Notes under the pieces: generated by a model
What the model saw: the letters and a program-made list of their open reading frames with translations, nothing else
What the model was told of the DNA's origin: nothing
Databases searched by the model: none
Shown: piece after piece, positions 45,589-54,322 of the stretch
How the letters are laid out: every line of letters starts with the position of its first letter
Position numbering within the stretch: the stretch's first letter is position 1
Assembly (NCBI GenBank): GCA_963717195.1
Contig: CAVQVR010000006.1
Location: 586,415-650,414, forward strand
Direction: 5' to 3'
DNA length: 64,000 nt
Source: JACDAE01 sp963717195
GTDB lineage: Bacteria > Chloroflexota > Ktedonobacteria > Ktedonobacterales > Ktedonobacteraceae
Made by a program: the position numbers and the translations under genes

Positions 45589-47226
45589 TTATTTCCGCCT
45601 GGACGCGCGATACCTGGAAATCAATGTATTAGTTGAGCTATCATGAGTGAGCTTCGGCTCCTCAGCATTCTGCAACTCAGGAATGATGCGCGTCGCCAAT
45701 ACCTTGCCGAGCTCAACACCCCATTGGTCGAACGAATTGATGTTCCAGATCGTGCCCTGAACAAAGACTTTATGCTCATAAAGCGCGACCAGTTTGCCCA
45801 GTACCTCAGGCGTGAGTTTCTCAGCCAGAATTGTGTTAGTGGGATGATTGCCCTCAAAGGTACGATGCGGAACCTGGAAGGACTGGACGCCATCCGCAGC
45901 GACTTCTTGCGCAGTTTTCCCGAATGCCAGTGCCTCCGTCTGGGCAAAGAAGTTTGCCATCAGCAGATCATGGTGTGGCACGATAGGATTGAGAGACTGA
46001 CAAAAGCCGATGAAGTCGCATGGTATCAACTTTGTCCCCTGATGGATGAGCTGGTAGAAGGCATGCTGACCATTCGTACCCGGCTGTCCCCAGATAATGG
46101 GTCCCGTCTGATAATTCACTGTTCTACCTTCCAGATCGACATGCTTCCCATCGCTCTCCATGTCGAGTTGCTGCAGGTAGGCAGGCAGCTGCTGCAGGTA
46201 CTGATCATAAGGCAGGATGGCAACGGTCTGGGCTCCAAAGAAGTTGTTGTACCAGATGCCAATTAACCCCAGCAACACTGGAAGGTTATACTCGAAAGGT
46301 GCGGTGCGGAAATGCTCATCCATTTCGTGGAAACCTGCCAGCATTTCCTGGAACTGATCAGGGCCGATTGCAATCATTAAAGAGAGGCCAATCGCGGAAT
46401 CATAGGAGTAGCGACCACCAACCCAATCCCAGAACTCAAACATATTTGCGGTATCAATGCCGAACTTCGCCACTTCTTTCTCGTTTGTAGAAACGGCCAC
46501 AAAGTGTTTTGCAACAGCATCTTCGCTACCAAGTGCACGCACAGTCCACTCACGAGCGGAACGAGCATTGGTCAGTGTCTCCAGCGTCGTGAAGGTTTTG
46601 GATGAAACGATAAAGAGCGTCTCAGCTGGATCAAATCCATGCGTGGCCTCGACGAAATCGGTGCCATCAACGTTGGAGACAAAACGGCAGATCAGGTTGC
46701 GGTCAGAGTAATGTTTTAAGGCTTCATACGCCATGTGAGGGCCAAGATCGGAGCCGCCGATGCCAATGTTCACGATATTACGGATACGCTTACCAGTGTA
46801 GCCCTTCCACTCACCGCTACGCACCCGATTAGAAAACGCGGCCATCTTATCCAGCACCGCATGCACCTGAGGTACCACGTTCTCCCCATCAACTATAATC
46901 GATTGATCTCTGGGTGCACGTAAAGCCACATGAAGAACTGCACGTTGCTCCGTGACATTAATCTTTTCACCCTTGAACATAGCATCAATACGCTGCTTCA
47001 AGCCGGATGCTTCGGCCAGTTGCAGCAACAGGTGTAGCGTCCCATCGGTAATACGATTTTTTGAATAGTCGAGGTAAATACCGGCGGCATCAAGCGTGAA
47101 CCGTTCACCGCGCCTGGGATCATCGGCGAAGAGAGTACGCAGGTGAATATTCTGCACCTGCCGGAAGTGTTCCTCAAGCGCCTTCCAGGCCGGGCGCTGA
47201 GTCAGTGGAAGTGAAGTCGTAGACAT
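45589..47226 (-). CDS. pgi: Glucose-6-phosphate isomerase
   Basis: 545 aa from ATG 47226 (AAAGGCAG upstream; open frame to 47298). VNIGIGGSDLGPHMAYEAL, the FIVSSKTFTTLET phosphate site, GGRYSYDSAIGLS, and GQPGTNGQHAFYQLIHQGT with the catalytic His near its end identify classical PGI. It interconverts glucose-6-P and fructose-6-P. It is a single gene, convergent with the helical-protein group and divergent from the H-NOX/NOS operon. Confidence 0.95.
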   Translation of the reverse strand: MSTTSLPLTQRPAWKALEEHFRQVQNIHLRTLFADDPRRGERFTLDAAGIYLDYSKNRITDGTLHLLLQLAEASGLKQRIDAMFKGEKINVTEQRAVLHVALRAPRDQSIIVDGENVVPQVHAVLDKMAAFSNRVRSGEWKGYTGKRIRNIVNIGIGGSDLGPHMAYEALKHYSDRNLICRFVSNVDGTDFVEATHGFDPAETLFIVSSKTFTTLETLTNARSAREWTVRALGSEDAVAKHFVAVSTNEKEVAKFGIDTANMFEFWDWVGGRYSYDSAIGLSLMIAIGPDQFQEMLAGFHEMDEHFRTAPFEYNLPVLLGLIGIWYNNFFGAQTVAILPYDQYLQQLPAYLQQLDMESDGKHVDLEGRTVNYQTGPIIWGQPGTNGQHAFYQLIHQGTKLIPCDFIGFCQSLNPIVPHHDLLMANFFAQTEALAFGKTAQEVAADGVQSFQVPHRTFEGNHPTNTILAEKLTPEVLGKLVALYEHKVFVQGTIWNINSFDQWGVELGKVLATRIIPELQNAEEPKLTHDSSTNTLISRYRASRRK

Positions 47227-47672
47227 ATGTGCATTCTGCCTTTCGAAATGTACTGAAACAGATTTTAGTGCTTTCTTTGTTGCGTTTCTGGAAGGCACAT
47301 GTATTCTTTATCCTTCGATACCGGCCCATCCAGTTATTTATTGTACCACCGACCTACTTAACTTTCCTGCCGCTAAAAAATTTTTCTTCTAGATAATTAT
47401 TGAAATGCCATTCATTCATTTTTATATAGTCGAGATTGCCAATATCTCAATTCACTATGTCTTTTCTCAACCAGAAATTCACCTGTCTGTTACCGATTAC
47501 TCAATTTTATTAACATAACATTATACGAGGTGATAAATTTCAGAGAATTTTTTCACCGTCTAATTGTTAGGATAATCATTTCGATACTATTTATAGTGCA
47601 TATTCTGAAAAGATGTGGTACAGACCATGTACCAGTCGTTACAAGAAATGTCTAGATCGGGAGTACATGCAT
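47227..47672. other. Divergent region between pgi and the H-NOX/NOS operon
   Basis: About 445 AT-rich bases, which must carry the promoters of both units. A possible -10 TATACG lies near 47522 and several TATTTATAG-like stretches near 47590, but no convincing pair of hexamers was found. No gene seen. Confidence 0.4.
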
Positions 47673-48521
47673 ATGCACGGCCTCATTTTCGTTACGTGGG
47701 AAAAATATCTGTCCGAGCGTTTTTCAGGTTCTATGCTCAGACAATACCAGGATACCATTGGAAGAACGCCTTCGACTGCCCCACTAGCAAGTCACGTCTA
47801 TGATGATGATCTTCTGTTGGCAGCAGTGACTGCGATGCATCAAATATCCACGCTTCCTGTAGATACGCTTTTACGAGAGTATGGGCACTATTTCATCACC
47901 AATGGGCTTACCAGGCATCTTTGCGCCTATATCCTCAACCAGGTTCACAGTGCACGCGATCTATTGCTTGCCATGCATGATGCTCATGAACAGATGGGCC
48001 GTCTTCCTGACGGGCTTACGCCGCCTCTCTTTAAATATGCTGCGTACCCTGGCAAGGAAAACGAATTGACATTAATCTATGATAGTCCACGTAAGCTCTG
48101 TCCATTACTCATCGGTGCCATCGAGGGAGCCGCTGAACGCTATGGAGAGCAAACATCTATCCTTGAACAAACGTGCATGAGGCGTGGAGATCTCGTCTGT
48201 ACCGTCAAAATACGCTTCTCTCGTTCATCAACCGAAACGATGGAAGCACCGGAGCAGGTAGAGCGTCAAAAGGAGAAACTCCACTTTGCACAGGTCATCC
48301 TTTCCTATCTGCCGTATGACGGAGGATTTACGCTGGCAGAATTGCAGAAAACACTGGCATTAAGAGGCATAAAACAGAAGTGGATACGTCCCGCTTTGTT
48401 GCTTGAAGCGCTCCATCATCTCCACCACGCCGGTTTAGTGGCTACCACCGCAAATCAGACAGGTGATGATTTCGCACGTCGACGCTATTGGCGTGTCTCC
48501 AATTCAGCAATGTACTCATAA
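47673..48521 (+). CDS. H-NOX sensor fused to a winged-helix-like domain, copy 2 (upstream of NO synthase)
   Basis: 282 aa from ATG 47673 (GGGAG 9 nt upstream; ATG 47667 and an open frame to 47613 are less likely). The H-NOX domain keeps the key residues at the same positions as the copy at 29128: His105 in MHDAHEQM, Pro117-118, Tyr136/Ser138/Arg140 (YDSPRK) and CMRRGDLVCTVKI. The C-terminal part (about 195-282) again looks winged-helix: FTLAELQKTLALRG, LLLEALHHLHHAGLV, ending ARRRYWRV. It precedes the NOS gene by 101 bp in the same direction, so sensor and source of NO are probably co-transcribed; it may autoregulate the operon (inference). Confidence 0.85.
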   Translation: MHGLIFVTWEKYLSERFSGSMLRQYQDTIGRTPSTAPLASHVYDDDLLLAAVTAMHQISTLPVDTLLREYGHYFITNGLTRHLCAYILNQVHSARDLLLAMHDAHEQMGRLPDGLTPPLFKYAAYPGKENELTLIYDSPRKLCPLLIGAIEGAAERYGEQTSILEQTCMRRGDLVCTVKIRFSRSSTETMEAPEQVERQKEKLHFAQVILSYLPYDGGFTLAELQKTLALRGIKQKWIRPALLLEALHHLHHAGLVATTANQTGDDFARRRYWRVSNSAMYS

Positions 48522-48622
48522 GCATTTATCATATTCAACGATACAAGGGCAAGTAGCAATATGTAATTTTACACGCTGCAAAACAGGCTCAGAGGGAAAA
48601 AAGTTAGAAGAGGATGAAAAGC

Positions 48623-49792
48623 ATGAACAGATCGATCTTGAAAAAGTATGATACCAATTCCGAGGAAAATCAGCTACTGATGCTCGGAACAAGCAACTCA
48701 TTTCCAGGTACAACGCATCGTACTCAGCATCTCCTGGAAGAGGCTACTTCCTATTTGTCTCTTTTCTACAAAGAACAGGGCATTTCAGATATTCCCCCCT
48801 TGCATATTGCTCAGCTTCACAAAGAAATCGAACAAACAGGAACATATCAGCAAAGCTACAATCTCCTGGCCTATGGGGCAAAAGTCGCCTGGCGCAATTC
48901 AAGTCGTTGTATAGGACGAATTCATTGGAACACACTCGCTGTACGGGATATGCGTCACCTTACAACAGCGGAGGAAATTTTCGAGGCTCTTCTAGAGCAT
49001 ATCAAGATTGCCACGAATGGAGGGAAAATCACTCCACTCATCACCGTTTTCGCTCACCAGCAACCAGGGCAGCCGGGTATCCGCATCTGGAATCCGCAAC
49101 TCATCCGCTATGCAGGCTATCAGCAACCAGACGGCGCTATTCTCGGCGATCCTTTGCATATCAACCTGACAAGAATCGCCAAACAGCTAGGATGGCGTGG
49201 AGGCGCGGGAACTCCTTTTGATCCGTTGCCAATTATTATACAGATGCCCAACCAGTCTCCACGTCTCTTCGAATTACCATCAGAGCTTATACTTGAAGTA
49301 CCACTGAGCCACCCCGACTATCCCTGGTTCGCCGATCTGAACCTCAAATGGCATGCCCTTCCCGTCATCTCTAATATGCGCCTGGAGATCGGTGGCATTT
49401 CCTATACCGCTGCTCCATTTAATGGATGGTACATGGGCACAGAGATTGGGGCACGAAACCTGGGAGACACCCATCGCTATAACCTGTTGCCAGTTATCGC
49501 TAAAGCGATGGGACTTGATATACGCTCTGAACGCACCTTATGGAAAGATCGTGCCATCGTCGAACTGAACGTGGCTGTATTACACTCATTTGCCCAACAC
49601 GGTGTCAGAATCGTCGATCATCATACCGCTTCCCGCCAATTTCTTACTCACCAGGAGCATGAACAGTTGGCCGGGCGTCCATTAGCGGCTGATTGGGGCT
49701 GGATCGTCCCTCCTATTTCCGGTTCAACGACTCCTGTCTTCCACGTTCCCTTTAAAGATGGTGTCCAGACTCCCAACTATTTTTACCAATAA
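48623..49792 (+). CDS. nos: Bacterial nitric-oxide synthase oxygenase
   Basis: 389 aa from ATG 48623, with AGAGG 9 nt upstream (ATG 48614 would sit on top of it). The heme-thiolate motif is AWRNSSRCIGRIHW with Cys96. The substrate site PFNGWYMGTEIGARN includes the arginine-binding Glu, and the pterin/dimer region has DHHTASRQF and DWGWIVPPISGSTTPVFH. It is oxygenase-only, with no fused reductase, as in Bacillus and Deinococcus NOS, and would borrow cellular flavodoxin/ferredoxin reductases. It converts L-arginine to citrulline and NO. No dedicated reductase gene is adjacent. It ends about 50 bp from a convergent molybdoenzyme gene. Confidence 0.95.
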   Translation: MNRSILKKYDTNSEENQLLMLGTSNSFPGTTHRTQHLLEEATSYLSLFYKEQGISDIPPLHIAQLHKEIEQTGTYQQSYNLLAYGAKVAWRNSSRCIGRIHWNTLAVRDMRHLTTAEEIFEALLEHIKIATNGGKITPLITVFAHQQPGQPGIRIWNPQLIRYAGYQQPDGAILGDPLHINLTRIAKQLGWRGGAGTPFDPLPIIIQMPNQSPRLFELPSELILEVPLSHPDYPWFADLNLKWHALPVISNMRLEIGGISYTAAPFNGWYMGTEIGARNLGDTHRYNLLPVIAKAMGLDIRSERTLWKDRAIVELNVAVLHSFAQHGVRIVDHHTASRQFLTHQEHEQLAGRPLAADWGWIVPPISGSTTPVFHVPFKDGVQTPNYFYQ

Positions 49793-49840
49793 TGCATCGG
49801 GCAACTGATCGATAAATCGCAGACGTGGTCAACCGGGTCC

Positions 49841-51478
49841 CTACATGACCTGGATCGGGATTTGATGATAGCCAGTTGATCCATCAGGAACGGTGTTCCG
49901 CAGACGACTGGTCTGGACCGCGCCAGTACCATCGGTAGCACGGCAGGTAATTGTATATGCACCAGTCTGTGTGGGCGTCCACGGCCATGACCACATTACC
50001 CAGGAATCTTGCGACAATGGAGGCTGCAAAGTTGCTGTATGCCACGTTAGAGCTCCATCTACACTTACCTCGACTTTTTGAATGCCACGATCGCCTGCAA
50101 AAGCGATACCGCCAACCTCGACCGTTTGTCTGACAGAAACCTGGTCGAGTGGATGATCTATGCGACTCATTGTCTGCAACGACCCATTGTACCAACCCTG
50201 ATCAGAGTAGAGGCCACCAACAAAATGATCGGTCAGTTCGACACGTGTGAGCCATTTAGGATTCTCCTCCCCATAGCGTCCAGGTATCAGGACACGCATA
50301 GGATAGCCATGACGTATGGGTATCTCGGCTCCATTCATACGCCAGGCCAGAAGCGGATCAGCCATCAACACTTCATCCAGGGGAAGACTTATATTGTAGC
50401 CATCCACACTATAAAAAGCGATATACCGCGCGTTAGAGTCTACGCCTCCATGTCGTTCTATCAGCGAACGGAGCGTTACTCCCTGCCAGATAGCCGTACC
50501 AATCAGGTGATCACCTCTACCATTGGCGATGCATTCAAGAGTAATAGCACGCGAAATCGATGGCAACGCTTGCACTTCTGAAAAGGTATACGTGCCAGCA
50601 TTTTTTATCAGCCCGGTCACTTCTAAGTGCCAGAGATCAATATTCGGAATCGGATCGATGGGATTTTGTGTCACCACGTAGTGCTCAGCGTTCGGCGTGA
50701 TAGGGGAAGTCACCCTGAGAGGGGTAGCCGTCTTCATTCCATCATACGATGCATAATTGCTGAGATAGCTACGTACAAGTTCGGTTGTGCCGGCCAGCCC
50801 TCCAATACTTAATGCCGCGACACCTGCACGTGAAAGCAACAGGCGACGCTTCGACGCAACCTCGTCGCCACTACCAGGCACTGCATATTTAGGTAAGAGC
50901 GCACGATAAGCAAGGCAAAGCACGACGGCGTAGAGCACAAAATCCGCAAGCAGCCCTGACGCCGAAGCCAGCCTGGCTGGATCGATTGGCAGGCCATAGA
51001 AGTTCTGCCTCAATTCGTTCCAAAACAGCACTACTCCAGCCAGGGTCATGACGATCCCAAATGCCAGTGCAGTCAACCACTCCCGCTTGCCAGATCGATA
51101 GCCCTTTGTGGGAAGCTGTAAACGTACGATAGCAGCATAAGGCAAGCTTAATACTGTACCAAAAGCGATCATACCCAGGAGGGCGAGGCCGAGCGGTGCA
51201 GTTTTAGAATTAGGGGAAAACGTGGTCAGGAGGCGAAGAAAGGTTCCCACAGTTATATGTTTGAGTATGAAATCGCCGAATAATTCAACTGGCGAGGGCA
51301 GACCTGCGCTGAGTCGTAGTATTATCATGAGCATGGCCGCCATTAAACTTGCCACCAGACCCGCTCCTGGTGCAAGGAAAATGGCCGTGAACAACGAACG
51401 CCGTTTCGTATAAACAGCGGGTGATGGTGGAGACGGAGGTGTAGGCTCCACGGTGGCTTGAGAATCAGTTTCTTGCAT
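49841..51478 (-). CDS. Membrane-anchored sulfite-oxidase-family molybdopterin oxidoreductase
   Basis: 545 aa. A Pro-rich N-terminus is followed by about four to five membrane segments (roughly residues 28-210), then an extracytoplasmic molybdopterin domain. The molybdenum ligand Cys is in ITLECIANGRGDHLIG, followed by IWQGVTLRSLIERHG, IPIRHGYPMRVLIPGRYGEENPKWL, and the C-terminal Mo-co dimerisation domain (VEVSVDGALTWHTATL, WSWPWTPTQTG). This is the SUOX/YedY-like fold; the membrane part may carry the quinone or heme contact. The substrate is unknown. The stop codon TAG lies within a GTAGGGACC repeat block. It converges with the NOS gene. Confidence 0.85.
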   Translation of the reverse strand: MQETDSQATVEPTPPSPPSPAVYTKRRSLFTAIFLAPGAGLVASLMAAMLMIILRLSAGLPSPVELFGDFILKHITVGTFLRLLTTFSPNSKTAPLGLALLGMIAFGTVLSLPYAAIVRLQLPTKGYRSGKREWLTALAFGIVMTLAGVVLFWNELRQNFYGLPIDPARLASASGLLADFVLYAVVLCLAYRALLPKYAVPGSGDEVASKRRLLLSRAGVAALSIGGLAGTTELVRSYLSNYASYDGMKTATPLRVTSPITPNAEHYVVTQNPIDPIPNIDLWHLEVTGLIKNAGTYTFSEVQALPSISRAITLECIANGRGDHLIGTAIWQGVTLRSLIERHGGVDSNARYIAFYSVDGYNISLPLDEVLMADPLLAWRMNGAEIPIRHGYPMRVLIPGRYGEENPKWLTRVELTDHFVGGLYSDQGWYNGSLQTMSRIDHPLDQVSVRQTVEVGGIAFAGDRGIQKVEVSVDGALTWHTATLQPPLSQDSWVMWSWPWTPTQTGAYTITCRATDGTGAVQTSRLRNTVPDGSTGYHQIPIQVM

Positions 51479-51945
51479 GATTGTTCCTTAAAAATAGAAT
51501 AAGACTGCTCTTTTCCCTATGTACTAAATACGACGCTAAACATCTCGTTACGGCTCACTTTACAGAAAACGCATTACTCAATTTTGCCTCTTACTATGTA
51601 AAGGGTACTCATTCTTCATAATATCTATTACTATAGCTGTACTTCGATCTGGCCAGCTTACTCTATAGGCCTATTGCTAGTATATACTCCATTGAGCGAA
51701 ATAGGCATTCAGCGTAGGGGCCAGATTTATCGCGTCCGCCGATTTATCGCATCTCTACTGTTTCGCCATAAAGATTGATTTACCGCTACGTTGTATACAC
51801 GTAAGAAACGGGCTTTTTTTTCATAAGTGCGCTCAGATTTATTGCGCCCAGGTGTGGTCCCCCCTATGATTGCGGAGATCACACCTGGGCGCAATAAATC
51901 TGGCCCCTACGATTGCAGGGATTTCCTCCCTGATTCGGGTGGTCG
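51479..51945. other. Intergenic region with two palindromic-repeat copies
   Basis: A half-element GTAGGGGCCAGATTTATCGC begins at 51714. A full palindrome lies at 51834-51856 / 51880-51902 (23-bp arms CAGATTTATTGCGCCCAGGT...). It separates the molybdoenzyme and osmoprotectant loci. No gene seen. Confidence 0.6.
51834..51902. terminator. 23-bp inverted repeat downstream of the osmoprotectant operon
   Basis: Perfect arms 51834-51856 and 51880-51902, 44 bp after the last stop of the leftward opuC-type operon; it fits a terminator. Confidence 0.65.
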
Positions 51946-52884
51946 CTACAACAATTTCACACTCTTTAAGAAAGCTGTCGCCGTTTGCCGCACAGCTTCC
52001 GTCACAGACATGCTGTTTTTCTTCTGGGCTACCTCCTGCTGCAACTGGATGCTCACATCGGTAGTTAGATGAGGCGCAAGAGGATTAAGGATAGTGCTGA
52101 TTTCAGGATACTTCGACAGTACAGAATCACGCACAATAGGTGCGGGATTAAAAGCCGGAAAACCATTTTTGTCGTCCTGCAAAAACACAAAATTCTGCTG
52201 AGGCACCGTTGCATCTGTACCATAACAGACAGTCACCTGAGCCTGGCCGCTCGCTACTGTATCAAAAGCAACGGCATAGTCAACGGTTTGCGTTTTCTTG
52301 AAACTTGTTGTGTCGAAGCCGTACGTACCCTTGAGCGCATTCACAAAATCAACCCCATCGCTTGGCGTTTCGAGGGTTAATTGAGATACCTTTGGTACAA
52401 GCTGTGAGATGCTTGATATGCCAAGAGATTGCGCCTGGCTTTTCTTCATGCAAAGAGCATAACCGTCATCAAGCGGAGCGGGATTCAACCATGTAATCTT
52501 ATACTTTTGTTCGTAACCACTCTTGACAGCCTGATAATCCTTTGTTGGATCATACGTTGACTTAATCTTAAGCAGGTCCAGACCAGTAGCAGTGAATTCA
52601 GGGTAGAGGTCAGTGTCACCACTCTGAATAGCCTCGAAGTTAAACGTTGTATCTCCAAAGGCAAGGTGTTCTTTAACCGTAAAACCAGCTTTATTTAAGA
52701 GCTGCGTATACATTTCGGTGAGTAATTGAGCCTCAACATCTTTTTTGCCTGAAACCGTTATGGTGCCCTTAGACGCTGCACCCCCTCCTGTGGAAGAGGA
52801 GCCACATGCTGCAAGAATGAGTAACGGAATAAGTACAAGTAATGAAAGCGCTTTTGCTTTAGAAAATCGGATAGGTGAAGTCAT
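51946..52884 (-). CDS. opuCC: Osmoprotectant ABC transporter substrate-binding lipoprotein
   Basis: 312 aa from ATG 52884, with a near-perfect AGGAGGAAG upstream (open frame to 52926). Lipoprotein signal with LLILAACGSS. The mature part fits the glycine betaine/choline-binding OpuAC family: VSGKKDVEAQLLTEMYTQLL, GDTDLYPEFTATGLDLL, LDDGYALCMKKSQAQSLG and a KNGFPAFNPAPIVRDSVL end. It captures compatible solutes outside the membrane and delivers them to the two permeases encoded just upstream. It is the last gene of the operon. Confidence 0.9.
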   Translation of the reverse strand: MTSPIRFSKAKALSLLVLIPLLILAACGSSSTGGGAASKGTITVSGKKDVEAQLLTEMYTQLLNKAGFTVKEHLAFGDTTFNFEAIQSGDTDLYPEFTATGLDLLKIKSTYDPTKDYQAVKSGYEQKYKITWLNPAPLDDGYALCMKKSQAQSLGISSISQLVPKVSQLTLETPSDGVDFVNALKGTYGFDTTSFKKTQTVDYAVAFDTVASGQAQVTVCYGTDATVPQQNFVFLQDDKNGFPAFNPAPIVRDSVLSKYPEISTILNPLAPHLTTDVSIQLQQEVAQKKNSMSVTEAVRQTATAFLKSVKLL

Positions 52885-52946
52885 ATCTTCCTCCTGGTCG
52901 TAAAAAGACGAAATAGGCCGGTACACCGCTATGTACCAACATCGTG

Positions 52947-53609
52947 TTACGCTCTAGCTACCTCGAAGGACTCCTGGGCGCGTAGACCTGCTGGAGTCAA
53001 AACACGTTGTAGCCAGCTCATGAACACTTCTATAATCATTGCCAGCAACGCCACAGGAATTGCACCAGCAAGGATTTCTGTGCTGTCGAAATTATGCAGC
53101 CCATCGACAATATAGAGGCCGTATCCCCCCGCACCAATAATTGACGCCAATGTCGCCGTCGCCACAATTTGTACTGCCGATGTACGCACACCGGCTGCAA
53201 TAACCGCCATAACGAGCGGTGCCTGAATACGGGTAATAATCTGCCATGTTGTCATTCCCATACCTCTAGCGGCATCAATTGTAGCAGGATCAATGCCACG
53301 AATACCCGTGTAGGTATTCAACAGAATAGGGGGAATACCCAGTACGACAAGCGCCACTATCGTCGGAGGATCTCCTGTATGGAGAATAGGAATGACGGCA
53401 ATCAAAAAAGCAATTACCGGAATAGCACGCATCAGACCACTCAGGTTGACGGCGATAAAGGCAGCCACGGGATTACGTGAAACTGCTACACCAAGTGATA
53501 CACCAATAATAATTGCTAGCACGATAGCAATGATGCAAATCTGGAGATATTCCAGCGTATGCCCAATGAAATCGTGTTGGGGGTCCGTAATATATCTCAG
53601 GACATCCAT
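52947..53609 (-). CDS. Osmoprotectant ABC transporter permease
   Basis: 220 aa with five to six membrane helices. The binding-protein-dependent permease (EAA) motif is DAARGMGMTTWQIITRIQAPL. MRAIPVIAFLIAVIPI and ASIIGAGGYGLYIVDGL are typical of OpuCB/OpuCD. GAAAGG and AGG precede the ATG. It sits 62 bp upstream of the binding protein and 18 bp downstream of the other permease. Confidence 0.9.
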   Translation of the reverse strand: MDVLRYITDPQHDFIGHTLEYLQICIIAIVLAIIIGVSLGVAVSRNPVAAFIAVNLSGLMRAIPVIAFLIAVIPILHTGDPPTIVALVVLGIPPILLNTYTGIRGIDPATIDAARGMGMTTWQIITRIQAPLVMAVIAAGVRTSAVQIVATATLASIIGAGGYGLYIVDGLHNFDSTEILAGAIPVALLAMIIEVFMSWLQRVLTPAGLRAQESFEVARA

Positions 53610-53627
53610 AACCTATCGACCTTTCTC

Positions 53628-54284
53628 CTATGCAACGGACAGAGCACTACGCCCACGATTTAAGGCAGTTTGTACTCCTAATAGGAGCAGGTCTGCAACA
53701 ATAGCGAAGAGGCCCATCAATATTCCTCCCGCAGTAATCGCATCAAAATCCTGCGTTGTGAGATTATTGAAAATGAGATCGCCTAATCCTCCTTGACCAG
53801 CCAGTGATGCAAGCGATGCAATACCAATCGTCGTCACCGTTGCTATCCGTATGCCTGCAACAATGACAGGTAATGCAAGAGGCAGCGTAACACGTGTAAG
53901 TACTTGCCATGAGTTCATTCCCATTGCTCGCGCTGCTTCAAGCAGCAGAGGATCAATGTTATTGACGGCAGTAACGGTATTGCGGATCAGGACCAGTTGA
54001 GCATAGATGACAAGCGGGATGATAATTGTTGCCGGGCTAAGATGCGTTATCGTTATTAACAAACCAATAAGGGCTATCCCTGGAATCGTGTACAGCAGGC
54101 CAGCTACAGTGATGACAGGAAGGTACAACCGCTTATAACGTACGATCAACAATCCCAGAGGAATCGCGATGATGATTGCGATGAGCATACTGATCCCAAC
54201 GAGCTCCAGGTGCTGTAAGAAAAGGTTGGGAATGCTCTCCGGATCGCTCAAATCGTAGTTATAGGAGCTAAAAATATAATGCAT
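53628..54284 (-). CDS. Osmoprotectant ABC transporter permease
   Basis: 218 aa with five to six helices; the EAA motif is EAARAMGMNSWQVLTRVTLPL and LYTIPGIALIGLLI and ASLAGQGGLGDLIFNNL match the OpuC permeases. It is a paralogue of the neighbouring permease and forms the heterodimeric channel. AGGAGAAG precedes the ATG. Confidence 0.9.
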   Translation of the reverse strand: MHYIFSSYNYDLSDPESIPNLFLQHLELVGISMLIAIIIAIPLGLLIVRYKRLYLPVITVAGLLYTIPGIALIGLLITITHLSPATIIIPLVIYAQLVLIRNTVTAVNNIDPLLLEAARAMGMNSWQVLTRVTLPLALPVIVAGIRIATVTTIGIASLASLAGQGGLGDLIFNNLTTQDFDAITAGGILMGLFAIVADLLLLGVQTALNRGRSALSVA

Positions 54285-54322
54285 GAAACTTCTCCTGTAT
54301 CCAATATAACTCGGGAAGTGCG

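Noticed and set aside
49020..49792. NOS with fused or adjacent reductase
   Set aside because: The protein ends after the oxygenase domain and no flavodoxin or reductase gene lies next to it.
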